Below, one piece after another: positions 34,459-44,900 of a stretch of 64,000 nucleotides of DNA (the stretch's first letter is position 1; every line of letters starts with the position of its first letter). The DNA is taken from assembly GCF_000447295.1 (NCBI RefSeq), contig NZ_KE650771.1:1662730-1726729 (forward strand), read 5' to 3'. Made by a program: the position numbers and the translations under genes. Source of the stretch: Fischerella sp. PCC 9431 (GTDB taxonomy: Bacteria; Cyanobacteriota; Cyanobacteriia; Cyanobacteriales; Nostocaceae). Below the pieces are notes generated by a model that saw nothing but the letters and a program-made list of their open reading frames with translations, was not told where the DNA came from and ran no database searches.

Positions 34459-35958
34459 CTAAGCTTTAGCCCTTAGCTTTTCTTCTAAGGCGTCGCGTGC
34501 GTGTTCTCTGTCGTCAAAGTGGATTTTTTCCGTTCCGAGAATTTGGTAATCTTCGTGACCTTTACCAGCTAACAGGACACCATCTCCAGGTTGTGCTTCC
34601 AAAATTGCACTCCGAATAGCGGTAGCGCGATCGCAAATTACTATTGGCTGAATTGTTTCTGGTATTCCTGTTAAAATGTCCTGCAAAATCCGCTCTGGAT
34701 CTTCAGTACGAGGATTATCAGATGTCACTACTGCTACGTCAGCTAATTCGGCAGCTATCTTACCCATTTTGGGGCGCTTAGTCCTATCCCTATCTCCTCC
34801 GCAACCAAACACACAAATCATCTTACCAGGAATAAACGGACGCGCCGCTTTGAGTAAGTTTTCTAAACTATCAGGAGTGTGAGCATAATCTACAATCACA
34901 CTAATGTCTTGTTGTGGATTTATCTGTACTCTTTCCATACGTCCGGGAACACCCGGAAACTCTGGTATTACAGATACCACTAATTCTAAATCTAAGCCTA
35001 AGTGTAAAACTGCTCCGACTGCTGCCAAAAGATTTTCTAGATTATATTGACCAACTAGGGGTGAACGAAAAGCGACATCACCTTTTGGTGTGTGCAGTTT
35101 ACCACTAACACCATTTGGTTCGTAACTTAAATCACTCATCCACAAATCAGCAGTGGAATTGCTGACACTATAACTCCAAACTTTATTGGCATCTAAAGAT
35201 GTAATTAATCGCTGTCCGTAGGCATCATCGGCGTTAATGATTGCCCGCCCTTTGAGATAATCAGAATTAAATAGCAAAGCTTTAGCCGCGAAGTAATCTT
35301 CCATATCGCGGTGAAAATCGAGATGGTCTTGGGTAAGATTACTAAACACCCCAACTTCAAATTGGCAACCCATGACCCGTCCTTGTGCTAAAGCATGGGA
35401 ACTAACTTCCATCACGCCATACTCGTTACCAGCAGCTATGGCTGCTGCTAGCTGCTGTTGCAGTTCAACTGCAAACGGTGTGGTGTGAACAGCCGTTTGG
35501 GTGAACCCAGGCCAACGAGTATATAAAGTACCCATTAAAGCCGTAATTTTATTGGCTTTGTGAAGAAAATATTCAATTAAATGGGTAGTTGTGGTTTTAC
35601 CATTTGTACCTGTAACGCCCACAAGCTTGAGTTTTTGACCTGGATAGTCATAAAAAACTTTAGCTAATTGGGCGCAGACTTTTGTCATGTCTGTGGCGGT
35701 AATTACACAAGCGTCTGGAGTAGGAGGGTGTTTTTGTGCGGCGCTAGGAGATATGATTGCTGCTACAGCACCAGCTGCTATAGCACTTTGCCAAAAATCC
35801 CCACCATCAACTCGTGTTCCAGGCATACCAATAAATACATCTCCTGGAGTGGTAGCATGGGAATTTGTTGTTAATCCTGTCACCTCACTATCCATTGCTG
35901 GATGTTCAGGTAAATGCACAATCCCTTCTACAGTGGCTATTAACTCCCGCAGTATCAT
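34459..35958 (-). CDS. murE: MurE, UDP-MurNAc-L-Ala-D-Glu:meso-diaminopimelate ligase
   Basis: 499 residues starting at the ATG at 35958, which has AGAGG nine bases upstream; an in-frame TTG six codons earlier lacks spacing. It adds meso-DAP to the peptidoglycan precursor. ATP loop GVTGTNGKTTTTHL, the AHTPDSL substrate site, and DNPRTEDP, whose DNPR motif marks meso-DAP rather than Lys specificity. Cytoplasmic. Not in a mur cluster, as usual for cyanobacteria. Confidence 0.97.
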   Translation of the reverse strand: MILRELIATVEGIVHLPEHPAMDSEVTGLTTNSHATTPGDVFIGMPGTRVDGGDFWQSAIAAGAVAAIISPSAAQKHPPTPDACVITATDMTKVCAQLAKVFYDYPGQKLKLVGVTGTNGKTTTTHLIEYFLHKANKITALMGTLYTRWPGFTQTAVHTTPFAVELQQQLAAAIAAGNEYGVMEVSSHALAQGRVMGCQFEVGVFSNLTQDHLDFHRDMEDYFAAKALLFNSDYLKGRAIINADDAYGQRLITSLDANKVWSYSVSNSTADLWMSDLSYEPNGVSGKLHTPKGDVAFRSPLVGQYNLENLLAAVGAVLHLGLDLELVVSVIPEFPGVPGRMERVQINPQQDISVIVDYAHTPDSLENLLKAARPFIPGKMICVFGCGGDRDRTKRPKMGKIAAELADVAVVTSDNPRTEDPERILQDILTGIPETIQPIVICDRATAIRSAILEAQPGDGVLLAGKGHEDYQILGTEKIHFDDREHARDALEEKLRAKA

Positions 35959-36019
35959 GTTCGTGAACCTCTTCAAAAAAGGAACTATAGGCTAGTGGTC
36001 TATCGCATTAGTCTTGATA

Positions 36020-36112
36020 GGTTCGTAGTCAGCACCAAGCGTGCTTAAATATTTGAGGACTAAAGTCCTCACTACAAACTTCTCAAAGTTGGTGTGGTGG
36101 ACTACTAGGGTT
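36020..36112. repeat. small palindrome-containing intergenic repeat
   Basis: GTAGTC...CACCAA and TTGGTG...GACTAC arms enclose a perfect GAGGACTAAAGTCCTC hairpin. Same nested-hairpin style as the elements at 27946 and 32596, but shorter and more degraded. Confidence 0.45.
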
Positions 36113-36175
36113 AGGGACTAACCTAACCGATAGCTTGCGCTTTATTCTGCACTATTTTCCTTTTTCTACAAATAC

Positions 36176-36463
36176 TTATAGATACTTCCGGAGTAAATTT
36201 TCCAACTGTTGTACTGTCGCACGGGGAGAAGGACGGGGTATAAGTTGGATTTTGTCTTGATCTTGGTCTTTATTTACTTGATTGGCTACAAACAACACAG
36301 GAACCTCATATTGGTAGGCTTGAAACCAATTGTCGTCAGTGGTAATGTCCCGAATTTCTAGCTGTAGAGATGGAATATTTTGCGTCTGTATGATTTTTTC
36401 TAACTTTTCCTGCAAACCCTCACATAAATGACATCCCGGCTTACTGTATAAGATCAATCGCAT
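36176..36463 (-). CDS. glutaredoxin-like protein (DUF836 type)
   Basis: 95 residues. Thioredoxin-fold N-terminus MRLILYSKPGCHLC with the redox pair Cys11/Cys14, then EIRDITTDDNWFQAYQYEVPVLFV, whose VPV cis-proline fits the fold. C-terminal helix QQLENLLRKYL. A small cytoplasmic thiol-disulfide protein; partner unknown. Confidence 0.8.
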   Translation of the reverse strand: MRLILYSKPGCHLCEGLQEKLEKIIQTQNIPSLQLEIRDITTDDNWFQAYQYEVPVLFVANQVNKDQDQDKIQLIPRPSPRATVQQLENLLRKYL

Positions 36464-36505
36464 TTTTTGATACCAATTCTCACATTGCCAAGCAATAGAC
36501 TTTTA

Positions 36506-36851
36506 TTAGGTTACGATAGATACTTTACTAGTATCCACATCGTAACGAGCGCCAACAATTTTAAGTTTATTTTGGCGAACCAGTCTAGATAAAATTGTTG
36601 AATCTTTTACTAAGTTATTTGCTTGATATTTAATGTTGGCTATAACTGCATGATCTTGTAAAGCTTTTTCTGGACTAACACCGAATGCGATTAGCTGTTA
36701 CAGCATCAGCGAGAGTTTTTGGAGGTGCGATCGCTTGCTGTACATTGGCTGATAGTTCACAACTAGTAACACTGGCTACCATACCAATACTGCCTGCGCC
36801 TGCTAGTTTCAAGAAATGACGACGTCCAACAAATCCATTAATTCGACTCAT
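36506..36851 (-). pseudogene. beta-carbonic anhydrase pseudogene (catalytic core deleted)
   Basis: Reading from the ATG at 36851 gives a Tat-type signal (MSRINGFVGRRHFLKLAG) and about 58 residues in total, ending at a stop near 36675. In a shifted frame immediately afterwards comes PEKALQDHAVIANIKYQANN ... LVRQNKLKIVGARYDVDTSK, which matches the C-terminal end of cyanobacterial Tat-exported beta-carbonic anhydrases. Everything between, including the zinc ligands (CxDxR and HxxC), is gone. About 115 codons remain of an expected 230-270. A clear dead gene by internal deletion plus frameshift. Confidence 0.75.
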
Positions 36852-37260
36852 CAATTTATCTCAATAATGGAATCCAGCTATTTAAAGCTTTATTCGCTCG
36901 GAAAAATAACAATTTTTCTGGCTTTCAAGAGTAGGAATTGAGACGATTTAATAGTTATTTAATTTTTATTAAAAATATTGTAAAGGTATAAAATTATAAA
37001 AATTTAGAAAAAATAGTAAATTTAATTAAGTGCAAATACTGGAATCAAATTAGGTATTTATTGAACTTCTTGAACTTTTCATTTTTTATTTGAAATTACT
37101 TCACATTTAAAGGATTGTAATTAACTGTAATTAACGCCAAAATCGGGATAGACAAACATTTGGAAAGTTCTTGAATACTGAAATTTATACGAGTATTTCA
37201 AGAAACAAAAATCCAGGGTGCGTGTCTCATCAATCAAGTAAACTACTTAAGTAATTGTTC
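36852..37260. other. AT-rich gene-free stretch
   Basis: No supported gene. Contains the start regions of the divergent carbonic anhydrase remnant and the CAP gene. Confidence 0.4.
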
Positions 37261-37803
37261 ATGATTCGACAATCTGCTTTTGGCACTGCTTTAAGTATGC
37301 TTGTCCTTGCTGGTGGGTTAACAACCACTTCACTAGGTCACACTTCAACAAAAAAATTGTTCGCTAATCAGACGTTACTGACTTCACCACCTCAGATTGC
37401 GTCTGCTACAACTTTCAAAACAACTGATTTGGAAAAATTAGTTTTTGAACGAATAAATCGATATCGAGCTTCTATAGGTCTCAAAAAACTCACTCTAAAT
37501 GCAAATATCTCTAAACAAGCAAGAATTCATAGTCAAAATATGGCTGGAGGTAAAGTCCCTTTTAGCCATCAAGGATTTGAACGACGAGTTAATGCTATTC
37601 CTATTCGCTACATCAGCGCCGCCGAAAATGTTGCTTATAATTTAGGATATAGTGATCCAGCGGCAGAAGCTGTCAGTGGCTGGATCAAAAGTCCTGAGCA
37701 TCTAGTCAACATTAAAGGCAACTACAATCTAACCGGAATTGGTGTGGCTACCAATAGTAAAGGTGAAGTTTATTTGACACAAATCTTTATTGGTAATCGG
37801 TAG
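37261..37803 (+). CDS. secreted CAP (SCP/PR1-type) domain protein
   Basis: 180 residues from the ATG at 37261 (an in-frame TTG two codons upstream is less likely). Signal-like hydrophobic segment within the first 30 residues, then a CAP domain: VFERINRYRASIGLKKLTLN, ISKQARIHSQNMA, FSHQGF, SAAENVAYN, WIKSPEHLVNI. The His and Glu residues typical of the CAP cavity are present. Role unknown; extracellular or periplasmic. Confidence 0.88.
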   Translation: MIRQSAFGTALSMLVLAGGLTTTSLGHTSTKKLFANQTLLTSPPQIASATTFKTTDLEKLVFERINRYRASIGLKKLTLNANISKQARIHSQNMAGGKVPFSHQGFERRVNAIPIRYISAAENVAYNLGYSDPAAEAVSGWIKSPEHLVNIKGNYNLTGIGVATNSKGEVYLTQIFIGNR

Positions 37804-37908
37804 TGGGTAATTCTTATTAACCATCAACCACTAACCAACAACTACAATAATGTGGTGTCTAGTAAGATTATTTTCTGGTAGACACTGCTTTATTTTTGTG
37901 ACGATTAC

Positions 37909-38538
37909 ATGGAATTACAAGATTTTCAAGTTTGCGATCGCGACCTTAGCGATGCTTCTCTATCCCAGTATTTACAAGCTGATGCGATCGCAGTTGATAC
38001 AGAGACAATGGGGTTAATACCGCAGCGCGATCGCTTGTGCTTGGTACAATTATGTAATAGCCAGGGGCAAGTAACAGCTATCCGTATTGCCAAAGGACAG
38101 ACCGAAGCCCCAAATTTAAAAAAATTATTGGAAGCGACAAATATAGTTAAAGTGTTTCACTTTGCCCGTTTTGATGTCGCTACCTTACGTTACCATCTCG
38201 ACATTTACGTCAATCCAGTTTTCTGTACCAAAATAGCTAGTAAATTAGTCCGCACCTACACACCACGTCATGGCTTAAAAGATGTGGTGCAAGAACTAGA
38301 ACAAGTAGAACTCGATAAAAGTTCTCAAAGTTCCGATTGGGGAAATGCTGATAGACTCACCGAAGCTCAACTTAGCTACGCTGCAAACGATGTTCGCTAC
38401 TTACTCAAAGTTCAGCAGAAACTAATCGCTATGCTTGAACGAGAAGAACGTTTGCAGGTCGCTCAAGAATGCTTTCAGTTTTTACCAACTATAGTTTCCC
38501 TTGATTTACTGCAATTCAAGGATATATTTGAACATTGA
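37909..38538 (+). CDS. RNase D-like 3'-5' exonuclease (DEDDy)
   Basis: 209 residues forming the exonuclease domain only, without HRDC domains. Catalytic set: Asp30 and Glu32 in VDTET, Asp89 in HFARFD, and Tyr157/Asp161 in YAANDVRY. CTKIASKLVRTYTPRHGLKD is typical of RNase D. Probably trims structured RNA 3' ends; the short HRDC-less form is common in cyanobacteria. Confidence 0.9.
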   Translation: MELQDFQVCDRDLSDASLSQYLQADAIAVDTETMGLIPQRDRLCLVQLCNSQGQVTAIRIAKGQTEAPNLKKLLEATNIVKVFHFARFDVATLRYHLDIYVNPVFCTKIASKLVRTYTPRHGLKDVVQELEQVELDKSSQSSDWGNADRLTEAQLSYAANDVRYLLKVQQKLIAMLEREERLQVAQECFQFLPTIVSLDLLQFKDIFEH

Positions 38539-38635
38539 CTTTGGTCGTTTGTCATTTGCTATTGGTCATCTTAAGAAAACAGGTAACAGTTTAAACCAAG
38601 CAACCATAAGTCATCTCAACCAATAACTAATGACT

Positions 38636-38669
38636 ATTGTACAGACGCGAGGAACATCGCGTCTCTACT
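38636..38669. repeat. dispersed palindrome (TGTACAGACGCGA ... TCGCGTCTCTAC)
   Basis: Single copy, TGTACAGACGCG and CGCGTCTCTAC arms around a short loop, just downstream of the rhodanese-like gene. Same family as at 14134, 25556, 26072 and 55240. Confidence 0.7.
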
Positions 38670-38674
38670 AAAAT

Positions 38675-39130
38675 TTATACTTCTTTTTCTGCTTGTTCTG
38701 TGTGTTCTTTCATGCGATCAACAACATTGTATGCACCAGAACTGGGAGTAACTTTTGCTTCTACAACACCTTCAGTTGCACCACCAATTGCTTTCCATGC
38801 AGCCAAACCGCCTTTAAGTTCAGATACATGTTCAAAACCGGCGCTTCTCAATGACTGTGCAGCTTGGGCTGTTTCTTCCTCATTAGCACCATAAACATAG
38901 ATATCACGGCTTTTAGCGATGGTTGCTGTTGCACGATCTACCAATTCATTTAATGGCATTGGCATCGCACCTGTGATATGGCCTTGGTTGTGAGTTTGGC
39001 GATCGCGCACATCTAGAATTGTGAGTGCAGGTTCTCCCCACTCTAAACGAGATTTCAATACATGTGCATCAGACTGTGCATTGATTGGTGGTTGTGAAGG
39101 AATAATATTTTCTACAAGTTTGTTATCCAT
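38675..39130 (-). CDS. rhodanese-like domain protein lacking the catalytic cysteine
   Basis: 151 residues from the ATG at 39130, preceded by GAGGAAAA; ten upstream in-frame codons are rejected. Rhodanese fold: LTILDVRDRQTHNQGHITGAMPMPL and SAGFEHVSELKGGLAAW. At the active-site loop, where sulfurtransferases have YCxxGxRS, this protein has VYGANEEETA, so the Cys is absent and sulfur transfer is unlikely. Probably a binding or regulatory version. C-terminal ~25 residues are charged. Confidence 0.82.
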   Translation of the reverse strand: MDNKLVENIIPSQPPINAQSDAHVLKSRLEWGEPALTILDVRDRQTHNQGHITGAMPMPLNELVDRATATIAKSRDIYVYGANEEETAQAAQSLRSAGFEHVSELKGGLAAWKAIGGATEGVVEAKVTPSSGAYNVVDRMKEHTEQAEKEV

Positions 39131-39541
39131 AACTTTTCCTCGTTTATTACATTTACACATTCATAAATCCTGAGAACGCCCAGACATGAACAGACAGGGC
39201 GTCCCCCGGATTTGAATTTCCCAGAGGTTGAGTGCAGAATTTGAGTGACTGACCAAAATGTACCCAAAAAAGCTACTAAAACTTCTCTTTCTTGAGAATG
39301 AAGCTGAGGAATTTCTCTCTATCTATCTGGAGGTATATTGCTTTATTTCAAAATTCGTTTTGTCAGTTTGTAGATAATTTTTGACCAACAATTCTCTAAT
39401 GATACACACTAAGCGTATTTATCTGTAGAGTCAATCCAAAATCCAAAATTAATGATGTTTAACCAAAATTTAATCATTGTCAAATATAATACATTAAAAT
39501 ATTTTATTCTTAAATGCTTTACTACATAAAAGTTTACAGAT
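39131..39541. other. gene-free region with a leader hairpin
   Basis: Upstream of the rhodanese-like gene (minus) and the TAXI gene (plus). A hairpin ACGCCC / GGGCGT (39176-39202) lies in the probable leader of the minus-strand gene. Nothing else supported. Confidence 0.4.
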
Positions 39542-41170
39542 ATGTCTACTTCTAAAAATCCTCGGCTTTTGGGCTTTCCCAGTTTTTTTGAAAACCTTGA
39601 TCCTCAATCAAAATTAGTATTTATTAGTCTTGGTTTTGCTAGTGTTGGTTTAGTCTTATTTATTATCTGGAATATAATTGTCCGCCTCACTTCACCGCAA
39701 CTGACTCTTGCTGCGGGGGATCCAGAAGGAGAAAGCTACATTATTAGCGAAGCTATTCAAAAGGTCGTACAAAAGAAATCTAATATTAAGATCAAAGTAA
39801 TTGCAACAGGCGGTACAACACAAAATCTAGAAATGTTACAAACAGGAAAGGCTGAATTAGTGACGGCTCAAGCAGATGTTATTGGACAAGAAATGGATCT
39901 AATTGAAAGTCGTCAATCTCAGTCAGCAACTTCTCAGATTAAAACTTCTCCACGGGCTGTAGCAGTGTTGTATCAGGATTTGTTTCAGTTAGTTGTTAGA
40001 GATCCCAATATTAAGGAATTTGAACAACTTCGGGGTAAAACTATTGCTTTACCCGCAAAAGGTGGACAATATAAATCTTTTTTGAAAATCGCTGAACATT
40101 ATGGTTTGGTAAAACAAAATAAACCAGATGTCATAATTTTAGGTTTACAAAGTAATTATTATGATGATCGACAAGCAGAAGAAGACTTTAAATCAAAAAG
40201 AGCAGATGCACTATTTCGTGTCCGCGCTTTAGGTAATCTTGGTATTGCCAAACTTGTCCAAGATCAAGATGGACGCTTGCTGGCAATTTCCCAAGCACAA
40301 GCAATGAAAATCAAGTATCCTGCTTTTGAAAATGCGAAAATTCCCCAAGGAGCATACAGAGGTAATCCACCGATGCCGTTGACTGAATTAGATACAGTTG
40401 CTATAGATCGGCTATTAGTGGCTAGCGAAAACATCGATGACAACGTAATTCGAGAAATTACACGAATTATCTTTGAAAATCGTCAAGAAATAGCAGATGC
40501 GATCGCAGAAAATCATGCCGAAGTTAAACCTTTAGTTGCTAGCATAAAACGTCCCAGAGATAATGATGGTACTGGTATTCCAATACATCCAGGTGCTATT
40601 GGCTTTTACGAACGAGATAAACCATCTTTTGTCCAAGAAAATGCAGATTTTTTAGCATTAATTTTAACAATTATATTACTAGTAGCTTCCTGGTTTCAAC
40701 AACTTAAATTATGGGTAGAACGTAGTAAAAAAGATAAAGCTGATGATTATATTAATACGGCTATCAAATTGATGGATAAAGGTATAGGTAAGCTGGAAGA
40801 TAGACAAAAACAACTTGATCATACTTTTAAAAATGCTGCCGAGGCTTTAATTGCCGAAAGAATTTCTCAAGAATCATTTCGTACTTTTAATGAAGCTTAT
40901 AAAACTACAAGAGAAGCAATAGAAAGAGAAAAAGAAATTTCATATCAAGAAATTGAGCAAAAACAAAGAGAAATTTCGGCTGAATATATTAAGGCAGTTG
41001 TAGCATTATTACAAGATAAAACTATCAGTAAACATTTACTACAAAGAAAATTAGACCAAATTCTCGAACAAGTCGCAAGTGACTTGATCGCCGAACATAT
41101 TTCTCAAGAATCCTATCGAACCTTTGTGGAAGCGTATAAAATTACTAGAGATGCCATTGAACAAAAATAA
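39542..41170 (+). CDS. membrane-anchored TAXI-family solute-binding protein with C-terminal coiled coil
   Basis: 542 residues. One span near 28-48, then a TAXI (TRAP-associated extracytoplasmic) solute-binding domain at about 52-330 (LTLAAGDPEGESYIISEAI, ELVTAQADVIGQEMD, LRGKTIALPAKGGQYKSF), a second span near 365-385 (FLALILTIILLVASWF) and a ~150-residue cytoplasmic coiled-coil tail. The tail holds two related segments (ISQESFRTFNEAYKTTREAI and ISQESYRTFVEAYKITRDAI), an internal duplication. Ordinary TAXI proteins are periplasmic and lack such a tail. No TRAP permease is adjacent, so a sensing role is possible. Confidence 0.8.
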   Translation: MSTSKNPRLLGFPSFFENLDPQSKLVFISLGFASVGLVLFIIWNIIVRLTSPQLTLAAGDPEGESYIISEAIQKVVQKKSNIKIKVIATGGTTQNLEMLQTGKAELVTAQADVIGQEMDLIESRQSQSATSQIKTSPRAVAVLYQDLFQLVVRDPNIKEFEQLRGKTIALPAKGGQYKSFLKIAEHYGLVKQNKPDVIILGLQSNYYDDRQAEEDFKSKRADALFRVRALGNLGIAKLVQDQDGRLLAISQAQAMKIKYPAFENAKIPQGAYRGNPPMPLTELDTVAIDRLLVASENIDDNVIREITRIIFENRQEIADAIAENHAEVKPLVASIKRPRDNDGTGIPIHPGAIGFYERDKPSFVQENADFLALILTIILLVASWFQQLKLWVERSKKDKADDYINTAIKLMDKGIGKLEDRQKQLDHTFKNAAEALIAERISQESFRTFNEAYKTTREAIEREKEISYQEIEQKQREISAEYIKAVVALLQDKTISKHLLQRKLDQILEQVASDLIAEHISQESYRTFVEAYKITRDAIEQK

Positions 41171-41949
41171 TATCAATTTTCACTAGTTAATAAATATTCA
41201 AACTCTGAAAAAAATAATATAGAACTCCTATTTGATTTTTCTGAAGCTAGGTACATTGCCTTTTACTTAACTTGAAAATGAGTGTAGGGGTGTGATAGGA
41301 GTCCTATTTTCATATTTGGTTGTAGGATTTTCCCATGATTGAGTGACTTGAATATAAAGAACTTTTAATAGGTTAAAAGGTTTTTTCATGCGTTGTTGGT
41401 GTACCCAGCTCATATAGGCTGTTTTCTGGTTAGAGTTCTCAGTCTTCACAAGTAATAGGAATGTGAAAAAAGAATCCAACAGATAAATTCCGTACCAGAC
41501 GCGGTAAATCGGAGAGCATATTCTGAATGTATTGCAGACATTTTTTGAGTCGCTATAAGTTTATAAATTAAACCTGATTCCTATATTAGAATTACTAAAT
41601 ATTCACTGGTAGTGTCAGAGGTTTAAAAGTCTGTATTGATGCAATAGAATTTTTTTATAGATTATTAGGGTGTGTTAAGTGTTAGCTCGTAATGTTTTTA
41701 TGACCAAGCTGATTGCATTACCAGTAAAATCACGGTCTTATGATAGGCGATCGCCTGTCAAACATTTGCTTACAAATAGAGTAGTCAGCAAAATAATAAC
41801 ATCAATATTTTTATATTTTCTTTTTTACTTTGATTTTGCTTTGAGCTTCAAGCAGCAGTTAACCTAATAGTTGTTCTGGGAATAATAACTGTCCAGTATG
41901 AATTGAAGCCAAAGTTTTACAAATAATCGTGATTTCCGGGAGAACAAGC
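41171..41949. other. gene-free region upstream of the giant kinase
   Basis: No supported gene; the open frames at 41267-41479 (minus) and 41679-41867 (plus) lack ribosome sites and recognisable content. It probably holds the promoter of the kinase. GGGAG at 41938 is the kinase ribosome site. Confidence 0.4.
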
Positions 41950-44900
41950 ATGATAACAGCAATTGATGAAACTCCATACATCAATGGCTATGAATTAATA
42001 GAAACACTTTATCAGGGTTCTAAAACAGAAGTCTATCGAGCTATTCGATTGGTAGATCAACAAGCTGTTGTCATTAAACTATTGCGACAAGAATATCCCA
42101 ACTTTAGCCAACTGTTACAATTTCGCAACCAGTACACCATTGCCAAAAGCCTCAATATTCCTGGTATCATCCGTCCCTATAGCCTAGAACCATATCGTAA
42201 CAGTTACGCTCTGGTCATGGAAGATTTTGGGGGAATTTCTCTCAAGCAATATATGACAAATTCACAGACACGCTATGGTTTGTCTTTAGAAGAGTTTTTC
42301 ACAATCGCTCTCCAATTAGCTGATATCCTCCACCAACTGTACCAAGAACGGGTAATTCATAAAGATATCAAACCCGCAAATATTCTCATTCACCCGGAAA
42401 CTAAACAAATAAAACTTATTGACTTTAGTATCGCCTCTTTGCTCCCCAGAGAAAGTCAAAACTTGATTAGTCCGAATGTTTTAGAAGGAACTCTCGCTTA
42501 TTTATCTCCTGAACAAACCGGACGCATGAACCGGGGGATAGACTACCGCAGTGATTTTTATTCTTTGGGTGTAACATTTTTTGAACTATTGACAGGGAAA
42601 TTACCATTTACTTCGGATGAAGAAATGAAGTTGGTACATTCCCACATTGCTAAACAAGCTCCTGATTTGTCTGAAGTCAAACCAGAAATACCCAAAATTA
42701 TGGGTAAAATTGTAAATAAATTAATGGCAAAAAATGCCGAAGAACGTTATCAAACTGCTTTAGGTTTAAAATATGATTTAGAAAAATGTCTATTTCAATT
42801 TAAACAAACAGGCGATATAGCAGAATTTGATATTGGAAAAAGAGATATTTGTGACCGTTTTATTATTCCCGAAAAATTATACGGTAGAGAAAGCGAAGTA
42901 AAAATTCTTTTAGAAGCATTTGAAAGAGTTGCTCAAGGTGATTCAGAATTAATTTTAATTGCAGGTTTTTCTGGAATTGGTAAAAGTGCGGTTGTGAACG
43001 AAGTTCATAAACCCATCGTCTGGAAACGTGGATATTTTATTCAAGGTAAATTTGACCAACTCAAGCGTAACATTCCATTATCTGCTTTTGTACAAGCGTT
43101 CCAAGAATTAATCAGACAATTATTAACGGAAAATGATCAGAAATTACAGCAATTTAAAAATAAAATATTGCTGTCTCTGGGTGAAAATGCTCAAGTAATT
43201 ATTGAAGTGATTCCTGAACTAGAGCAACTAATTGGTAAGCAGCCAACAGTTCCCGAATTATCAGGTATTGCTGCCCAAAACCGATTTAATGTCTTATTTC
43301 AAAGATTTATTCAAGTTTTTACAACCCAAAAACATCCATTAGTGATTTTTTTAGATGATTTACAGTGGGCAGATTCGGCTTCACTGAAACTCATACAACT
43401 ATTAATGACCGAATCAAATAGTAATTATTTATTATTAATTGGTGCTTATAGGGATAATGAGGTGTCGTCTGCACATCCGTTAATTCTAACTTTAAATAAG
43501 ATTGTTCAAACCTCTGCAATTGTTAATAAAATGACTCTGCGCCCACTCAGCCAATTAAAATTAAATCAATTAGTTGCTGACACATTAGGTTGTTCAGAAG
43601 AAACAGCATTTATACTTTCGCAATTGGTATATCAGAAAACTCAGGGTAATCCATTTTTTGCCAGAGAATTTCTGAAATCATTACACCAAGATGGATTGAT
43701 TAAATTCAACTATGGACAAGGATGTTGGCAATGTGAAATTGCTCAAATTAATCAGCAAGCATTGACAGACGATGTAGTTGCATTCATGGCATTTCAATTG
43801 CAAAGACTACCTGAATCAACTCAAGAGGTTTTAAAGCTAGCTGCTTGTATTGGTAATCAGTTTGATTTGGCAACATTGGCAATTGTTTCTGAACAATCGG
43901 AAATAGAAACAGCAGCAGCATTATGGAATGCGTTACAAGAAGGATTGATTTTACCCCAAAATGAAGTTTACAAATTTTTTGGGGGACAGGCAGACCAAGC
44001 TGTTGCTTGTGAAACTTCTAAGGTTGTTGCTTATAAATTTCTACACGATCGCGTACAACAAGCTGCCTACTCACTGATTCCTCACTATCAAAAGCAAGCT
44101 ACCCATTATAAGATGGGAAAATTATTGTTAAACAATTTTTCTGATGCTGAACAGCAAGAGCGACTGTTTGAAATTGTCACTCATTTGAACGCAGGCAGTT
44201 CTTTAATTACTCAGTCTTCAGAACGCCAAAGACTGGTGGAATTAAATCTGATGGCAGGACGCAAAGCAAAATCTGCCACTGCTTATGCAACAGCAGTTGA
44301 CTACCTAACGATGGGAATTGAACTGCTACCTTATTATTCCTGGGATATTCAATACAGCCTTACCCTTGCTTTACATATTGAGGCGGCTGAGGCTTGTTAT
44401 CTTAACATCGACTTTGAGCAAATGGACAAATGGGCAGAAATCGTCTTAGAAAACGCTCAGTCTTTGCTCGACAGTATCCCAGTTTATGTTACCAGGATGA
44501 TGGCAGCCAGATCACAAGGTCATCCACTCGCAACACTGCAAATTGGTTTACAAGTGTTACATCTGTTAGGTATTGACTTTTCTCAACAGCCAACTCAGAC
44601 AGAGATTGCACAAGCAACTGAAGCGACTAGGCGATTATGGGAGGGAGATTCCCCACTTAGTTTGCTCAACTTACCTGCAATGAGCAATCCTCACTGCTTG
44701 GCAGCTATGAACATCATGACCAAAATGGTTCCGGCTGCCTATCTTGTAGCACCTAGCTTAATGCCATTACTGATTTGCAAGAAAGTAGAATTTTCGATCA
44801 TACATGGCAATTGTCCCATTTCTGTTTATGCTTATGCTGACTATGGTCTGATTTTGTGTGGTTTGGTTGAAAATCTGGAAGCAGGTTATGAATTTGGACA

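Noticed and set aside
41267-41479. 70-codon minus-strand ORF
   Set aside because: No ribosome site and no similarity recognised; lies in an AT-rich spacer.
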